Source: Camarhynchus parvulus
Lineage: Eukaryota > Chordata > Aves > Passeriformes > Thraupidae
DNA length: 64,000 bases
Direction: 5' to 3'
NCBI RefSeq assembly: GCF_901933205.1
Contig: NC_044576.1
Coordinates: 6,791,024 to 6,855,023, forward strand
Of this stretch, positions 22,986-34,897 are shown piece after piece. The translations under genes and the position numbers were made by a program. The notes beneath the pieces are model-generated. The model saw only the letters and a list, made by a program, of their open reading frames with translations. It had not been told where the DNA came from and searched no databases. Within the stretch, counting starts at the first letter, position 1; every line of letters begins with the position of its first letter.

Positions 22986-25900
22986 GTAAAAGTTTGAATT
23001 TGACACTTTATGAACAAAGCAAAATGCGTTTCAGCAATGATTTCTGCCAGCTTATATCAAACTAGTCTTTTAAATACAAAATTAAAAACGAATAAAAAGC
23101 TGTCTCTGTGAAGTGTGCTAATGAATAGAGTTATGGGCTTTTCAGCAATTTAAACTGTCTCTTGCCATTTCTAAAATAAAAAAAAATACTTTAACTAGAG
23201 ACAGTTCTAAATATAGATGTGTTCTTAGTCATAACTGCTAATCTTTCAGGTTAAGTGCTCACACAGGGAAGCTGTGTCTATAATATAAAAGTTCTCTGTG
23301 CTTTTATTAAAAATAGTGAACAATGAGAAGGGTGGCAGCCATAAGGCAAGAACAACTGTTCGCCTGTGCTTTGGACCAGTCCTGGGAGATCAGAGAAAAC
23401 CCAGGGTTATCTGGGGCTTGGGCATTTCCTGAACTGCTTCATTACCATGGTGGTACCCTCTCTGTGGCACCCAGTTACCCCAACTGGTGCTGCAGGGAGA
23501 GCTTCAAGCTGACAGAAAGATGCAGGATCCATCCTTGAAGGTGTTCTGTGATCCTTCTAGAAGAACACTTTGTATTTCTTTCTTTAAAAAGCAATTATAA
23601 CTCAAATACAAAATTAATTCTAACTTAAATAAGACAACCTGTGAGGAAAATAAATAACAAATATATTAATAGTTGTAAATGTATGGCATTGAGGAAGGTG
23701 TTGAATCTGGTGAATTTTCAGTTGTCATATTACCAATATTTTGCTACCAAACTGTAGAAAGGTATTTCAGTATGTGCTCTCTTTAATATTTATTGAATTC
23801 TAATTGCTCTACCAGTACTGTTTCCATTAAGGAAATAATGCTTATTTGGAAAAGGCCTAGTTTTTGAAAAATATGAAATGCACAATTAGTTCATTGCCAC
23901 TTATACATGATAGTATTACTGTATAATGGTACAGAAAGGAAATCTTATTCCTTATTCCACTGTGAAAAATTAATTGCTAATGGATCAAAACAGTGTTTCC
24001 AAAATCACTAGAAGTTAGTTATAACTTGAAGCGTGCATCAGAACCATTTTCTGGAAATATTCAAGGATATGAAAGTCAAGATATACCAAAATAAAATGCA
24101 TTACATCTGGAAAACTAGTCCAAAATTGTCACTTGCCACTGTATGATCTTCTGAAATGAGATTTTAGAAAAAATTTTGAAGGGGTACTAGGTTTTTTTTG
24201 TTTGGTATTTTTTTTTCTTTGAGCACTGTATGTCAATTTAGGTTGAGCTTTTTTCCATCTCAGCTGGATGATAAGGTCCAATCTAATTTTATCCATGGAG
24301 AATTTATTTGAAGATAGCAGACTACAAAACAGTGGCACCCTTATTGCCTTCCTTGAGATAGTTGCTTATGGGTTCTTTGTTATTTTCTCTTGGTCTGAGT
24401 TTTCTAATAAATCTGATTTCTCTCTATCATTCTAAGTGCAAAAACTTTTTTAACTAAAGGATTGCCACTTAGCTGAGTACTCTTTAAAAGTGACTATTTA
24501 ATCATGGCATTTTAATCTAATTAACAGAAATAATTGGTTCTATTTCCCTACAAGAAAAGATGTTGCGGGTGTCTACACCACTTTTCTGTGCAGTGGCTGA
24601 ATTTTGGGATGTGTAAATAGAGCAGGGAGCCAAGGCCTCCAGGGTTGCTGCAGGAAAAGCCCCCATTTCTGCCTGCACAGCAGAGCAATATTGCCAGAGC
24701 CCTCTCTGGGGATGCTCAGGGAGGGTTTTTGGCCTTTGGGGCTGCAGAGCATCTTTCCCACCCCATGGCCCTGTGGCTGTTTCACCCCAGCACTGCAGCT
24801 CAGTGCCTGCCCCTGCTGCAGGAGGATGGGGAGCTGCAGGCAGCAGGGAAACCTGGTTAAATGAGCATGAAACTCCTTGGGGGGCAGGGAGGATGTGGTG
24901 GCAATTGCTTGTTAGGTTCCAGGAATATCAGTGGTTTTTTTTGGATTTTCTTCTCTTCAAAAATTTTGAAAAAGCTCTTTTTTTCAGGACCCTCCTGTTT
25001 CTCATCCTAGATTGAGATGTTCTTGGTTTTGAAGCTAGAGGGAGAAATTCCATTTTGAAAACATTACTTTTCATTCCAAAAGTTCAAACGTTAACACTTC
25101 AAATCTGCACTGTTGACATGGAGTGAGGATCTACCTCTTTCTCTGTCACTGCTGCACTTTTATTTCACAGTTACATGGTTTCATCATGTTAGCAGTAGTT
25201 GAAAAGTGAAAGAATGTGTTTGCTCACTAAGATGCCATGAGGTTTGGTAATACAGGTTTTGGATATATTCATCAGGAGACAAACTGAATAAATAAATATC
25301 CAAAATAGTTTGCCTTTGGGATTTTTTGACTGATTTATGGGTATTATCTTGGACAAAGCTGGATGTGCTCCTGGGTTGCAATGACAGATGTTTGGGATGG
25401 AGCAGAATGTAAATGTCAACTCCTTCATTCTTTAGTTTTCTAAGAATCCATAACATAAAATTAAAATGAAGATATAAAGCTATAAATCCCAGACTGTGCT
25501 TTTTATGTGTTTGAGGAATCTGCTCCAAAATCTGTTAAACAAAAGCCTTCTGTTTTTCAGGTTTTTTATTCTACACTATTTTGGTTATTAGCAAATCTGA
25601 AAGGAAATAACTTATTTTTCTAACAGGTTTGTCTATCAAATTATATACATTTTTATGAAGAGAAATTGTAGTAGAACATCACTACATTCAGAGAATGTGG
25701 TATTCTTGATCAATTATTATATTTTAAATGTACATATAAATTATGTTAGAGGGTAGAGCTTGTTTTGTTTGTTTAGTTGTTTGGCTTTTTTAAAAAAAAT
25801 CATTAAAATGTAGATTATAATCTGTCAGGAATTGATGATAATTTACTATTGAGACATGATTAGCAATTGTAATTTTAATATTTCAGCTTTTTATACATTT

Positions 25901-26237
25901 TTATTTAATTAAGCACTTACATAGATAAATATCTGTATAATTAACTCTAAATTTGTGAGTAATTTCATGCTTTTTTTCCTTGAGTCTCAGTCATTTGTAT
26001 CTTACAATTTTATGTTGTGTCTGGAGTGCTAGAAAGGTGTTTTGAGTATTTGGAACCTTGTTCACCAGCACTTTACTCCATTTTCGGGGTCATTGCAGGG
26101 TACTTTTGACTTGCACCGTGTTACTCTGGGCTGAATTTGGGCCAGCTCTGTTCGTAAGGCTGAGATCTCTTGGCTCCCCCTTCCCGCCCTGTGGAAGGTT
26201 TGGAGCACACCTTGACGGTGCCCGTTGTGTGTTGCAG
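22986..26237 (+). other. ANK3: Intron R4-R5 (3.3 kb)
   Basis: Mostly AT-rich, most strongly at 25560-26000, with a more GC-rich patch at about 24600-24900. No coding capacity, RNA gene or clear repeat was recognised. It ends in the acceptor TGTGTGTTGCAG. Confidence 0.9.
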
Positions 26238-26423
26238 GATGGTTTCACACCTCTGGCAGTAGCTCTGCAGCAAGGCCATGACCAGGTGGTTTCCCTGCTG
26301 CTGGAGAATGACACCAAGGGGAAGGTTCGCCTGCCCGCCCTGCACATCGCGGCGCGCAAGGACGACACCAAGGCGGCGGCTCTGCTCCTGCAGAACGACC
26401 ACAACGCTGACGTGGAGTCAAAG
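26238..26423 (+). CDS. ANK3: Ankyrin-G exon, ankyrin repeats R5 and R6
   Basis: A 186-base phase 0-0 exon encoding 62 residues (window residues 134-195): R5, [20 protein letters not shown] to NDTKGK, and the shortened R6, [20 protein letters not shown] to ADVESK. The double-repeat exon and the 29+33 residue split match other vertebrate ankyrins. The R6 half is rich in G+C and CpG (CATCGCGGCGCGCAAGGACG). Long antisense frames at 26090-26539 merely shadow this exon. The donor is AAG before GTCAGT. Confidence 0.97.
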
Positions 26424-26993
26424 GTCAGTTGGGAAAAGCAAGGAGCTTTGGTGCTCTCAGGTGCTGACCACAGCCAGGGGAGATCTCCCTCGGTGTGAAC
26501 AGTTCTGCTGCAGTTACACAGAGCTTTCTCCTCCAACACCTGATAAAGAATAATGTTTGATTTGCCTCCTTTGCCTCTTTCTCCCCCCTTCCCCTTCTGC
26601 TTAAATCAGGGTTGATTTCTCTTGTAGAAACCTTGCAAATGGAAAATAATAAACAAAATATTATTTGAATTATTATCTCAGAAATGAAAGCCACTCCTGA
26701 AAGCAGTGGTGAGCCGTAGGTACTGCACAGTTGCCGTTTGATCAGCTGTCTGTGCAATCGCTACTTGGAGAACTTGGGTAAACATGTAACAATTAGCACT
26801 CAAAGTACAATTAGCACTCAAAGTACTCGCTGGTTCTGCTTCCACCCTGTGGAGCTTCCCGTGTGTGCCGGGCGTGCTGCCCCCCGAGCTGCCATGCCCC
26901 ACAGCCATCACGAAGCTTTCTGCACCCATGTCACCAGTGGTGGACTAACCGTGCATTTTTTCCCCCTCTTTGCTTCCCAATGTGTTAACCTAG
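26424..26993 (+). other. ANK3: Intron between R6 exon and microexon (570 bp)
   Basis: Holds an 18-base tandem duplication at 26789-26824. The pyrimidine tract TTTTTTCCCCCTCTTTGC before the microexon contains TGC about 20 bases upstream of the splice site, the kind of motif reported upstream of SRRM4-dependent neural microexons. Confidence 0.88.
26789..26824. repeat. Perfect tandem duplication, 2 x 18 bp
   Basis: ACAATTAGCACTCAAAGT is repeated twice without mismatch (26789-26806 and 26807-26824). The perfect identity suggests a recent replication slip, probably variable between individuals or related species. Confidence 0.95.
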
Positions 26994-27017
26994 ATGATGG
27001 TGAATAGAACAACAGAG
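26994..27017 (+). CDS. ANK3: 24-base microexon, eight-residue insert between R6 and R7
   Basis: ATG ATG GTG AAT AGA ACA ACA GAG encodes MMVNRTTE. It has a precise acceptor (GTTAACCTAG) and a GT donor (GAG before GTATAT), is phase 0-0, and lies exactly between the R6 and R7 exons. From memory the same octapeptide stands at this place in ankyrin-B, and a very similar one (NRATE-type) in some ankyrin-G isoforms. It would lengthen the loop joining R6 and R7. The donor is poor and the exon tiny, so it is probably alternatively spliced. Chance would hardly give this peptide with both splice signals in the right intron. Confidence 0.9.
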
Positions 27018-28235
27018 GTATATATAAATATATCTATGCATCATCACTCCTCCATGACTTAGTGCTGCTGCATCATTTCTCCCTCCTGTCTGCATCGCAT
27101 ATTTTAGGATAGACACCTGCTTTAGATGAAATGAAGTAGCATGTGCTAGAGAAGACTGTAGTTTAGAGACCAGGGCTCTCTGCAGCTGGAACCAGAGTTT
27201 AAAAGTAAGAGTGAAGCATTCTTGGGAACTAACTGCCATCATAAAAAGCCTGTATTACGTGAGATGGAGTTTTCAGGGATTCTCATGGAGCATATGTTTA
27301 TCGGATGTTCTAAGAGCTGCAGACAACCCTGTCATGTTGTGCATCCAGGTCTGATTCTAGGCTTCTGCATGACACTTACCTTGATGGTGTCAGCAAATAG
27401 AATGATCTGAGAGTGATTTTACAGCTGCAAAACTCCCAAAGCAAGGCAGTGGCAGCTAGCATGGCTTGCTAACAATTTAGAAATGCATCTAGTTCCCATA
27501 AGGTTTCATACTTTGCAGGACTGATGGAATTGCTGCATGTTTTAGCATTATTTTAAAAGGAAGTAAAACTACTTAAATATGAAAATCAGTTGCTGAAGTA
27601 ATTTTATCAGTAAGACATCTTTTAATTAGGGTGGTAACTCGTGGTGTCTGAACATAACCCAGTGTGATTGCCCACAGTGGGAGACTGGTCCTTATGGTGC
27701 TAACCCTTGGAAAAAAAACCCCATATTAATAATTTAAAATAGTCTTTGATGTTATTTTGATTTGCATCTACTTTGAATTTACAAAAACCAGTTAGCAAAT
27801 ATCATTAAATGACTTGTATTTGAACTTCTGCAAAGAATCTTTAAGAGATTTAACTTGCAAGATTGACATAATACCAATAACTATATTTTTCTAGTTAGAA
27901 GCTAATTTCTTATAAAAGTCAGATCATTGCTTTAATACTCAAATGTTTTGCTGCTGTTTTCCTGGAATAACTGAAAGTTTTATTCAACTTCTTTTCTTCT
28001 AGAATAATTATGTTAATTTTTTTCCCTCCTGCATAGCAGTGTGATTTTATTTAGATTCTCTGAGATACTATAAATAAACATCAGTGAGTGAAAACTAGTA
28101 CAGAATTGAAGTGATGACTTGCAGCAGGCTCCTGTTACTAGCTTTTGTCAGTGATGTGCCATGAATTGTGGAATGCCAGTGCGATATTTTTTTTAAAGTA
28201 TCTATTGGTTGTGTTTTGTTTTGTTTATTTTGCAG
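27018..28235 (+). other. ANK3: Intron between microexon and R7 (1.2 kb)
   Basis: AT-rich and non-coding. It ends in a T-rich acceptor (TTTGTTTATTTTGCAG). I see nothing else in it. Confidence 0.9.
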
Positions 28236-28334
28236 AGTGGGTTCACTCCCCTGCACATAGCTGCTCACTATGGGAATATCAATGTAGCCACGTTGCTGTT
28301 AAATCGGGGTGCTGCCGTGGACTTCACTGCAAGG
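28236..28334 (+). CDS. ANK3: Ankyrin-G exon, ankyrin repeat R7
   Basis: A 99-base phase 0-0 exon encoding [20 protein letters not shown] to FTAR (window residues 204-236 with the microexon). The serine start follows either ESK of R6 or TTE of the microexon without a frame change. [10 protein letters not shown] carries the consensus glycine where human has alanine (NRAAAV). The donor AGG before GTGAGT is strong. Confidence 0.97.
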
Positions 28335-28739
28335 GTGAGTGTGGAGTCGGTTTTGCTCAGTTTGCTTTGTGGCCACAGCTTTTGCACAGGGGTGTGAGAG
28401 GCACCTCCACCTCACCAGCCAAGGGGCCGCACCTGGCTGAGCTGTTCTGTTACCACCTGGTGTAAAGGGGCTTTCCCTGGGCTGCTGAACCGAACCGGAG
28501 CTCGAGACCTCCCCTCCCAGAACTTCTGCTTTCGTCAAAAGGAGCTGCTGTTCTCGTGGCTCCAGCCTTGCAAAAGGTGGGCTGGGATCCAGTGGCACAA
28601 ATGCTTCCACCTGTAGCTGTGACATACGGCAGGAGTGATGTGTCCCTGCTGAATTCTCCTCACCGTGCCGCTGCTTCCAGTGAACATCAGGTGTGGTGGT
28701 GAGGAAAGCATCTGTGCTTCCACTGCACGCACAAGAGCC

Positions 28740-29050
28740 AGGGGATTCATAAAGGAAGTCTGGAACCTGGATGAGTAGGAAATGAAGTGAGACCTAGGAG
28801 TGGAGTCCATAGTGTAAGCAGAAGGAAGTCAGGAAGCAATAGAGGGAGGTTAGAGTTGGGAGAGCAGGGGAAAAAGCCAAACAGATATGGATAGGGATAC
28901 AGCACGAAGGATAGGGGTACAATATCAAGGGCAAGGAAAGATGGTGGTGCCAGGCACGAGACCAGATAAATTAATAAACCCCAAAACAAAATAAACTGAG
29001 GCTCTGCAAGGCTTTGGCTTACCAAACCTTACCCAGACAAAGCCAGGGAA
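28740..29050 (+). repeat. Purine-rich low-complexity stretch
   Basis: About 300 bases strongly biased to A and G on the + strand, with diverged GGAT/GGGATA-like steps around 28880-28940. The bias opens a leucine- and proline-rich frame on the minus strand (28747-29025), which is not a gene. Confidence 0.5.
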
Positions 29051-32000
29051 GAGATGTGGTGGTGATCCAGGACAATAGGGAGATAAAATCAAGGCATTCA
29101 AAGTGAAGGCAAATGCTGATGTAAGAGTAAATAGGCATAAATTGGCCATGAATAAATGTTGTCTAGAAATTTAGGTATTTCGTATTACATCTTAGTAATT
29201 AATGTTATTTAATTAATAACTGCTTAATAGTGAATGAATGTTAAATATAACTAATGAGTTCCTGGAACAATCTTTCAATTAAATTAGGAAAAGTTTAAAA
29301 AAATCCAATGTAAATTCAAGATTATATTTATGGGGGGAATTATGTCACGTGGATAATCCAGCAGCTCCTCTTCTGAGATTTTGATCATGTGTTATGTTTA
29401 TTGCTTTTGCAAGAGGAAAAGTACTCCAACACTGCTTAGAGCATTTGCACAAAGGGAAAAGTGAATTTGCAGTGTTCTACTTCATATAGTTTGTATGGCT
29501 AAAAACTTGAATGCTTCTGTAGTTAAGGCACATATTTACATGCAGCAAGGTTTTTCTGACCAGCATTGCAAACCCCTTGCTCTGCTTTCACTGATAGCAT
29601 TGACCTCTGATTTCCAAGTCCTTTAGCTGACCCAAATAGAGCATTAAGGCATTTCATACCCCATCCCAAGCTTTGGCATTGTGGAGTTGATAAGCCCTAA
29701 TCACAGAAGCAGGGAAGACAAATGGGGTCTTGGGTCAAGTCTTTCCCACTCAGAAACAAGATTAGGGATTAGCAATGCTACTACATTAGCAATTAGCAGC
29801 ATTTAGTACCAGTGCTCTAAATACCATCTGCCTATGCTTGTTTTAATGGAATAATAAGTCTTAGGCTTCAGCAGCTCTGTTTTGGATTAAGGGCACTTGT
29901 GGAGAGCACATCCAGAGTGAAAAGGCCATTCTTGCCTTCCTCCTCAAGATCTGGACATTCTAAATTCTGCCTCCATTGGTTGTCATCATCAGACAGAGTT
30001 CTGGAATGGCTGGGGTGGTGGAGATGCAGTGACATCAGCCTGAAGGAGCTGAGGCTCAGCTGAGGCTGTGGCTCAGGCAGCACTGAGCTCTTGTTGGTGC
30101 TTGTGATACAGGGCAGGGGCATCCAGAGAGAGAGAGCTCATCTCCACTCTGTGGCAGTTGCAAATCTAGATAAAGTTGTTGTGACAGAAAGAATTGTAGC
30201 ATAAATAACAGTAATATGGAGCTGAATTTTGTTCTTTAGTGCTTATCAGGCTGCAGGGGATGAAAGCACTGCACAGGAGGATGGGTTGGGTTCTGGCAGA
30301 GCAGTGGATTTGTAGGCTAACAGAGCCTTCCAATATCTTGATAACTTCCAATTATCAGCACCAAGTAGCAGAGCCCTTGCTTGATCCTTGATTACCCAAA
30401 TTGCAAAACAGGTACTGAAAATGACCCACCTGCTCATTGCCACCTCGTGGCCTCTTGCTTTAATTTCTGTCAACACTATCCACAGTCTGCTGTCTTCCGT
30501 CTGCAGGAAAGGCCCTTATTTGAGTTGCTGACAATGTGAGATGAGCAACAGAGCAAAGATATGGAAGGGTTGTAACCCAAATAAAATATTACCATATGTA
30601 CTGTAGCTTTCAGAAGTGTAAAAAGCAAACTTTTAAGATGGGGTGTCAAATGCACTTTGTGCATTTTTCCTTTATTCTTACTAAATAAATACAAGTTAGC
30701 ACTACTAGTCTATCTCTCAGTTTATGTTCAGACTTTTCAGGAAAGCACGAATTCTAGGGAGGGATTTGAACAAGAGAAGAGGATTATGGTAACAAAAGAA
30801 GCTTGTGTGAGCAGGGTAATGTGAAGCCAAATGTGTGACAAATAGCTCTCTGCCATCTGCCACTGTCAGTGTAGTCAGGAAGGGAAAGGTGGAGGAATGT
30901 GAATGGATGTGTAGGATGAAGGCAGAGCTGCAAGGCCAAGGGCAAGTGTGGTGAAAGGATGTAAGGAAAAGGAGGGCAGGCCTGTGGCAAAGGAGATCTC
31001 CTCAGCTGCTGTTCCCAGCCAGTTTCCAAGAGCCCTGAGGGAAGGAGGAGGCTCCAGCAGGGAAGGCAAGGAAGGAGATGAGCTTGCTGCTGGCTCTCAG
31101 TGTGTGGGCAGGAGCAGCAGTGGTGCTGTGCTGTGAGTAAATGATGTCCCCAGTGATATTCAGGAGCAGCTGCTCCCTCAGCCCCGCTGGTACACACCTG
31201 CCTGCCTCTCAGCTGTCACATATTCCCTTGGTCCCTTCTTTCACTGCAGCCAGGGGACAGGCACAGCTCCAGCAGCTCTTACAGGTGTCACAGTGCCTGC
31301 CAGCCTGTGTACCTGCTGACTCTAGAGGCTGGGGCGTTGGAAATGTACCTGCTTTTACAGGTTTGCACTCCTGCAGTCCAGTGACTGATGCCCTGTCAGC
31401 TCTCCCTGTGAGCAGCATTAGCACTTCTGTGTCTGCTTTCTCCTCTTGCCTTGCTGCAAGTGCAGGGAAGGTGGCACAGCAAACTCCCCATTGGGATGGA
31501 TGGAAATAATTTCAGTAAATCAGCTTTTGATGCCCTTTATTCCACCTATAAACAAGGAGGCAGCTCTGGGAGCCATCCTAACCTCATTCCAAATGAAACA
31601 AAATCTCCTTATTCAGCTGGATGATTGCCATTTGGTAACAAAGCAAAAACAATCATTCCAAATGGCTCAACTTCTTTGGCTCAAACTCAACAGAAAACCT
31701 GTCACAATTACTGGCAGGGTATGCATTGCAGGGTAACAGGCATTTTATGACTACTCATCATCCTTTTCCTGTAGTACATTATCGTGTGTCCAGCTTCTCC
31801 AAAATACTTCAAATACTTCATTGCATCACCATATTTCCCTCTTGCTTAAGTGGGAGACAATCACACAGAAACTGAAGAAGTGGAGGAGGAGAATAAAGGG
31901 TAACTGAGGGTGAAGTCTTCCTCCTTTCTTGGCCAGATGAACAGTTTAAAGCAGTCACTACTTGGGCTTTCAAGGATTACAACACCTCCAGGCACCCTTT

Positions 32001-32167
32001 TCTTAGCTGACAGTGTGATGACTCCTAGTTACGAGCTGAAAGGTAGCCAGATACATTTAAGTGAATCTATTTTATCAATTTTTTCAACAGGAAAAACGAA
32101 TTCCTGTCATTTTAAAACTATTGTTTATCAGCCACTTGTGCCTTTAAATCAAATTGTATCAGATGTC

Positions 32168-32231
32168 TTACCTAGAGTTTTAATGATTTAATGGAGGTGT
32201 TACCTAGGGTTTTAATGATTTAATGGAGGTG
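32168..32231. repeat. Tandem duplication, 2 x 32 bp
   Basis: Two adjacent 32-base copies (32168-32199 and 32200-32231) begin TTACCTAG and end AATGGAGGTG; they differ at one base (GAG against GGG). A recent slippage duplication is the simplest reading. Confidence 0.95.
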
Positions 32232-33413
32232 TTTGGAATAAACTGGGAGTTATATTTAGGTAAAAGTTATCTTTTGAGGGTTCACACAGTCTTCAGATCG
32301 CCGCCTTCTATCTGAGATGATCTTCCAGTGGAAAGATCTGTTTAGCCCAGGTGAGTGAATGCCTTTGAAGCTCCACCTGTCTCTGAGGAAAACAATGCTT
32401 AGGAAGGAAGGAAGGATGAAATTCTCAGCAGCTTCCAGAGCAACAGCTGAAAGAAACCTCTGTGACCCCCACATCCACTCTGTGCTTGAGCAAGTCAGAA
32501 GGTGGAGGCAGCCAGGGAATCCTCTGTGTGCAGGTGACCTCTCCCTGTATCTTTCTTGCCAAAGCAAACAGGAGGAGCTCCTCACTGTGCCATAAAACTG
32601 CATCCAGCCCTGGGGAAGCCTTCCTGATCCACAGCACTCCTTATCCTAGAGTGGGCTTTGCCTGCAGGAAGTTTGCTTACTGGAAGGTTAGGAAAGGATT
32701 TGGTGATTTTGAGGGTGGTGTGAGGACAACATGCATTAATGATGACCCTGAGGCTGAGGAGCAGAACACCATTAGCCCATCAAAAAGAGAGGCAATATCT
32801 AAGTGACAGTGGCATAAGAGAAAAACATCTTTGTTTCCCCAGTGGTAGTTTGCCATAAGAGCCCCTTTCTATAGTCTTCTTTGTTTTCTTCTAGGATTCA
32901 TTTTATACATCTCAACCCTGAAGAAAGTTAAGTGTATAAGCACACAAGAACTAAAATAGCACATTATAAGACTTACTGGCATTAAGAAGAGAAGGAAAAA
33001 AAGCTGGAAAATTGTGTACTGTTGAGGGTTTCCTGGAAAGCATCTGATTGTGCATTTTTATCTTTAATTTCTGAAACATCTATAGAAGTCTCAGTGATCC
33101 CAGTGACTGCTACTCTAAGACTTTTCTCTGCAGGAATTGTGCTGTGTTGTAGCTCCAGTTCTGAATTGCAGAAAAATACAGGGGAGGATATTGGGTGTTT
33201 TAACATACAAGGTGTTGGTGCATAATTGCATGTGAGAATCTTCAAAAGCACACCACAATCTTCCCATACCTCCAGGATCTGGTAATAGTGTTGATAACAA
33301 TGCAGTGGTGCTGCTGACAATCCCAGTATGCAAAACCCACCATGATGCTCTTTTCTTAAAAACCTCTAATGCTGGAGGGACTGTATAAGAAATTTTTGTT
33401 GTAGCAGTTTGGC

Positions 33414-33443
33414 TGTTTTCAGCTTCTGTGAAAGCTGAAAACA
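33414..33443. repeat. Short inverted repeat, 12-bp arms
   Basis: TGTTTTCAGCTT (33414-33425) and its exact complement AAGCTGAAAACA (33432-33443) flank a six-base spacer. The stem is small; stems of this size arise by chance in long introns. Confidence 0.8.
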
Positions 33444-34879
33444 CATTCTGTGTCAATATTAAGCTCTTCCTAGAGGTTGCTCTTAGTTGAGGAGTGAGAA
33501 GAACTGAAAAGTTTTTGAGTTTTCTTGGGAAGCTGTAGATAGAGAGCTGCAGCTGGAAAGGCTTGGTGTTCCCTCTGATCAGGCACAAGCAAAGGCCCCT
33601 GATTGTAAAAGCAGGTCACTCCTCTCCCATTGGATTTGTGGATGTTGTGTGGCTCTGGAGGAGGGCACAGGCCCTGTGTTAGGGGGCTGCAGCAGGCAGT
33701 GGATGGGGACAAAGGGAAAACCACCATCCACAATCTGTGGAGTGTAGAAGAAGTTGCATGTACCTAATCCATGCCGTTTGAGCTATGGACAGCCTCAGAG
33801 GACTTCAGGTCATTTGTCCCAGGAAATCTGCCAAGGAGAGGAAAGGCTGTGTTCTAGTTTATAATCCTGTGACCATTTTCGCCATAGTTTTAGCTTGCTA
33901 TTCTCACAATGATGTTTCCTATTCCCTGTAGAATTTATTAACTCACAAATTGGACCTCAGTGTGAAGGGATCTGCCTGAGACATTACCCAGCGCTGGATA
34001 TTTCAGCAAGGGCAAGCAGCGCTCCAGCAGGAACTCTGGATCTGAACCACATAATTTAATGGCAACTTTTGAAAGGCATTTCAGCTTTATTACTGCAGGA
34101 AAACATCTTCAAAAATTTCCTGATTTACTATTCTATCTTAAGAACAAAGGGAGAAATTTATAGAAGATCAAACGGATAAAAATAGACTGAAAAGACAGCA
34201 GATGCTGTTGATACACTGAAGAATTCAGAACCTTACATTTGGTGGCTATTTTGTTTGCTGATACCACAGTTTTAGTGTTAATAAACAACACACAAGTTGC
34301 CCATATTATTAAGCTTTTTTAATCTCGTTTCTTGTGACAAGTACAAATAACTCCATTTTGAGTTCCTTGCTTTACATTTTGTCATCAGAAGAATTAATGA
34401 TGGTGTTGTCTGAGGCTTTTTCACTTCTCAGTTCATGTTCTTAATTGTGAGATGAGAGATGGGGAAGGACCATACATATGAAACTTCTAGCTGTGATTCT
34501 TTAAGACTTGATACAACAGAGTGTTGACCAAAGCCAAGTTTCTTGGCCTGAACATCAGTGTGCAATTATTCAAACATTCAGATAATGCATCTCTTCCTTC
34601 ATCTGTTTGGAGTCAGAACTCTCAGCCAGCTGAATTATTACTTAGCATTCTTTGCTACCAGTAAAAGCTTAAATAGCTAAACAGCAAAATTAAATTCTGA
34701 ATAGAGACTTGCCCCCCCTTTTTTCCCCCTTCTTTTCCTCACAGTGTTTTCCTGAGATGTTAAGGGTGAAATAGGTTAAAAGTGTTTTTAATTCTTCATC
34801 TCTTAATTTTTTTATGAACTGTCTGATCAGGTTAGTAAAGTACAACAAAACCTGCAAACTCCTTCCAAGGGAATGAGTG

Positions 34880-34897
34880 CTCTTTCCTAGGAAAGAG
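34880..34897. repeat. 18-bp perfect palindrome
   Basis: CTCTTTCCTAGGAAAGAG reads the same on both strands with no spacer. It contains TTCC..GGAA half-sites spaced as in a dimeric STAT/ETS-like element, but there is no other sign of function. Confidence 0.8.

Noticed and set aside
26090..26539. Antisense frames of 149 and 93 codons
   Set aside because: They are shadows of the GC-rich R5-R6 exon read on the other strand.
28747..29025. Leucine- and proline-rich minus-strand frame resembling a membrane protein
   Set aside because: It is read from a purine-rich low-complexity stretch; the hydrophobic composition follows from the base bias.
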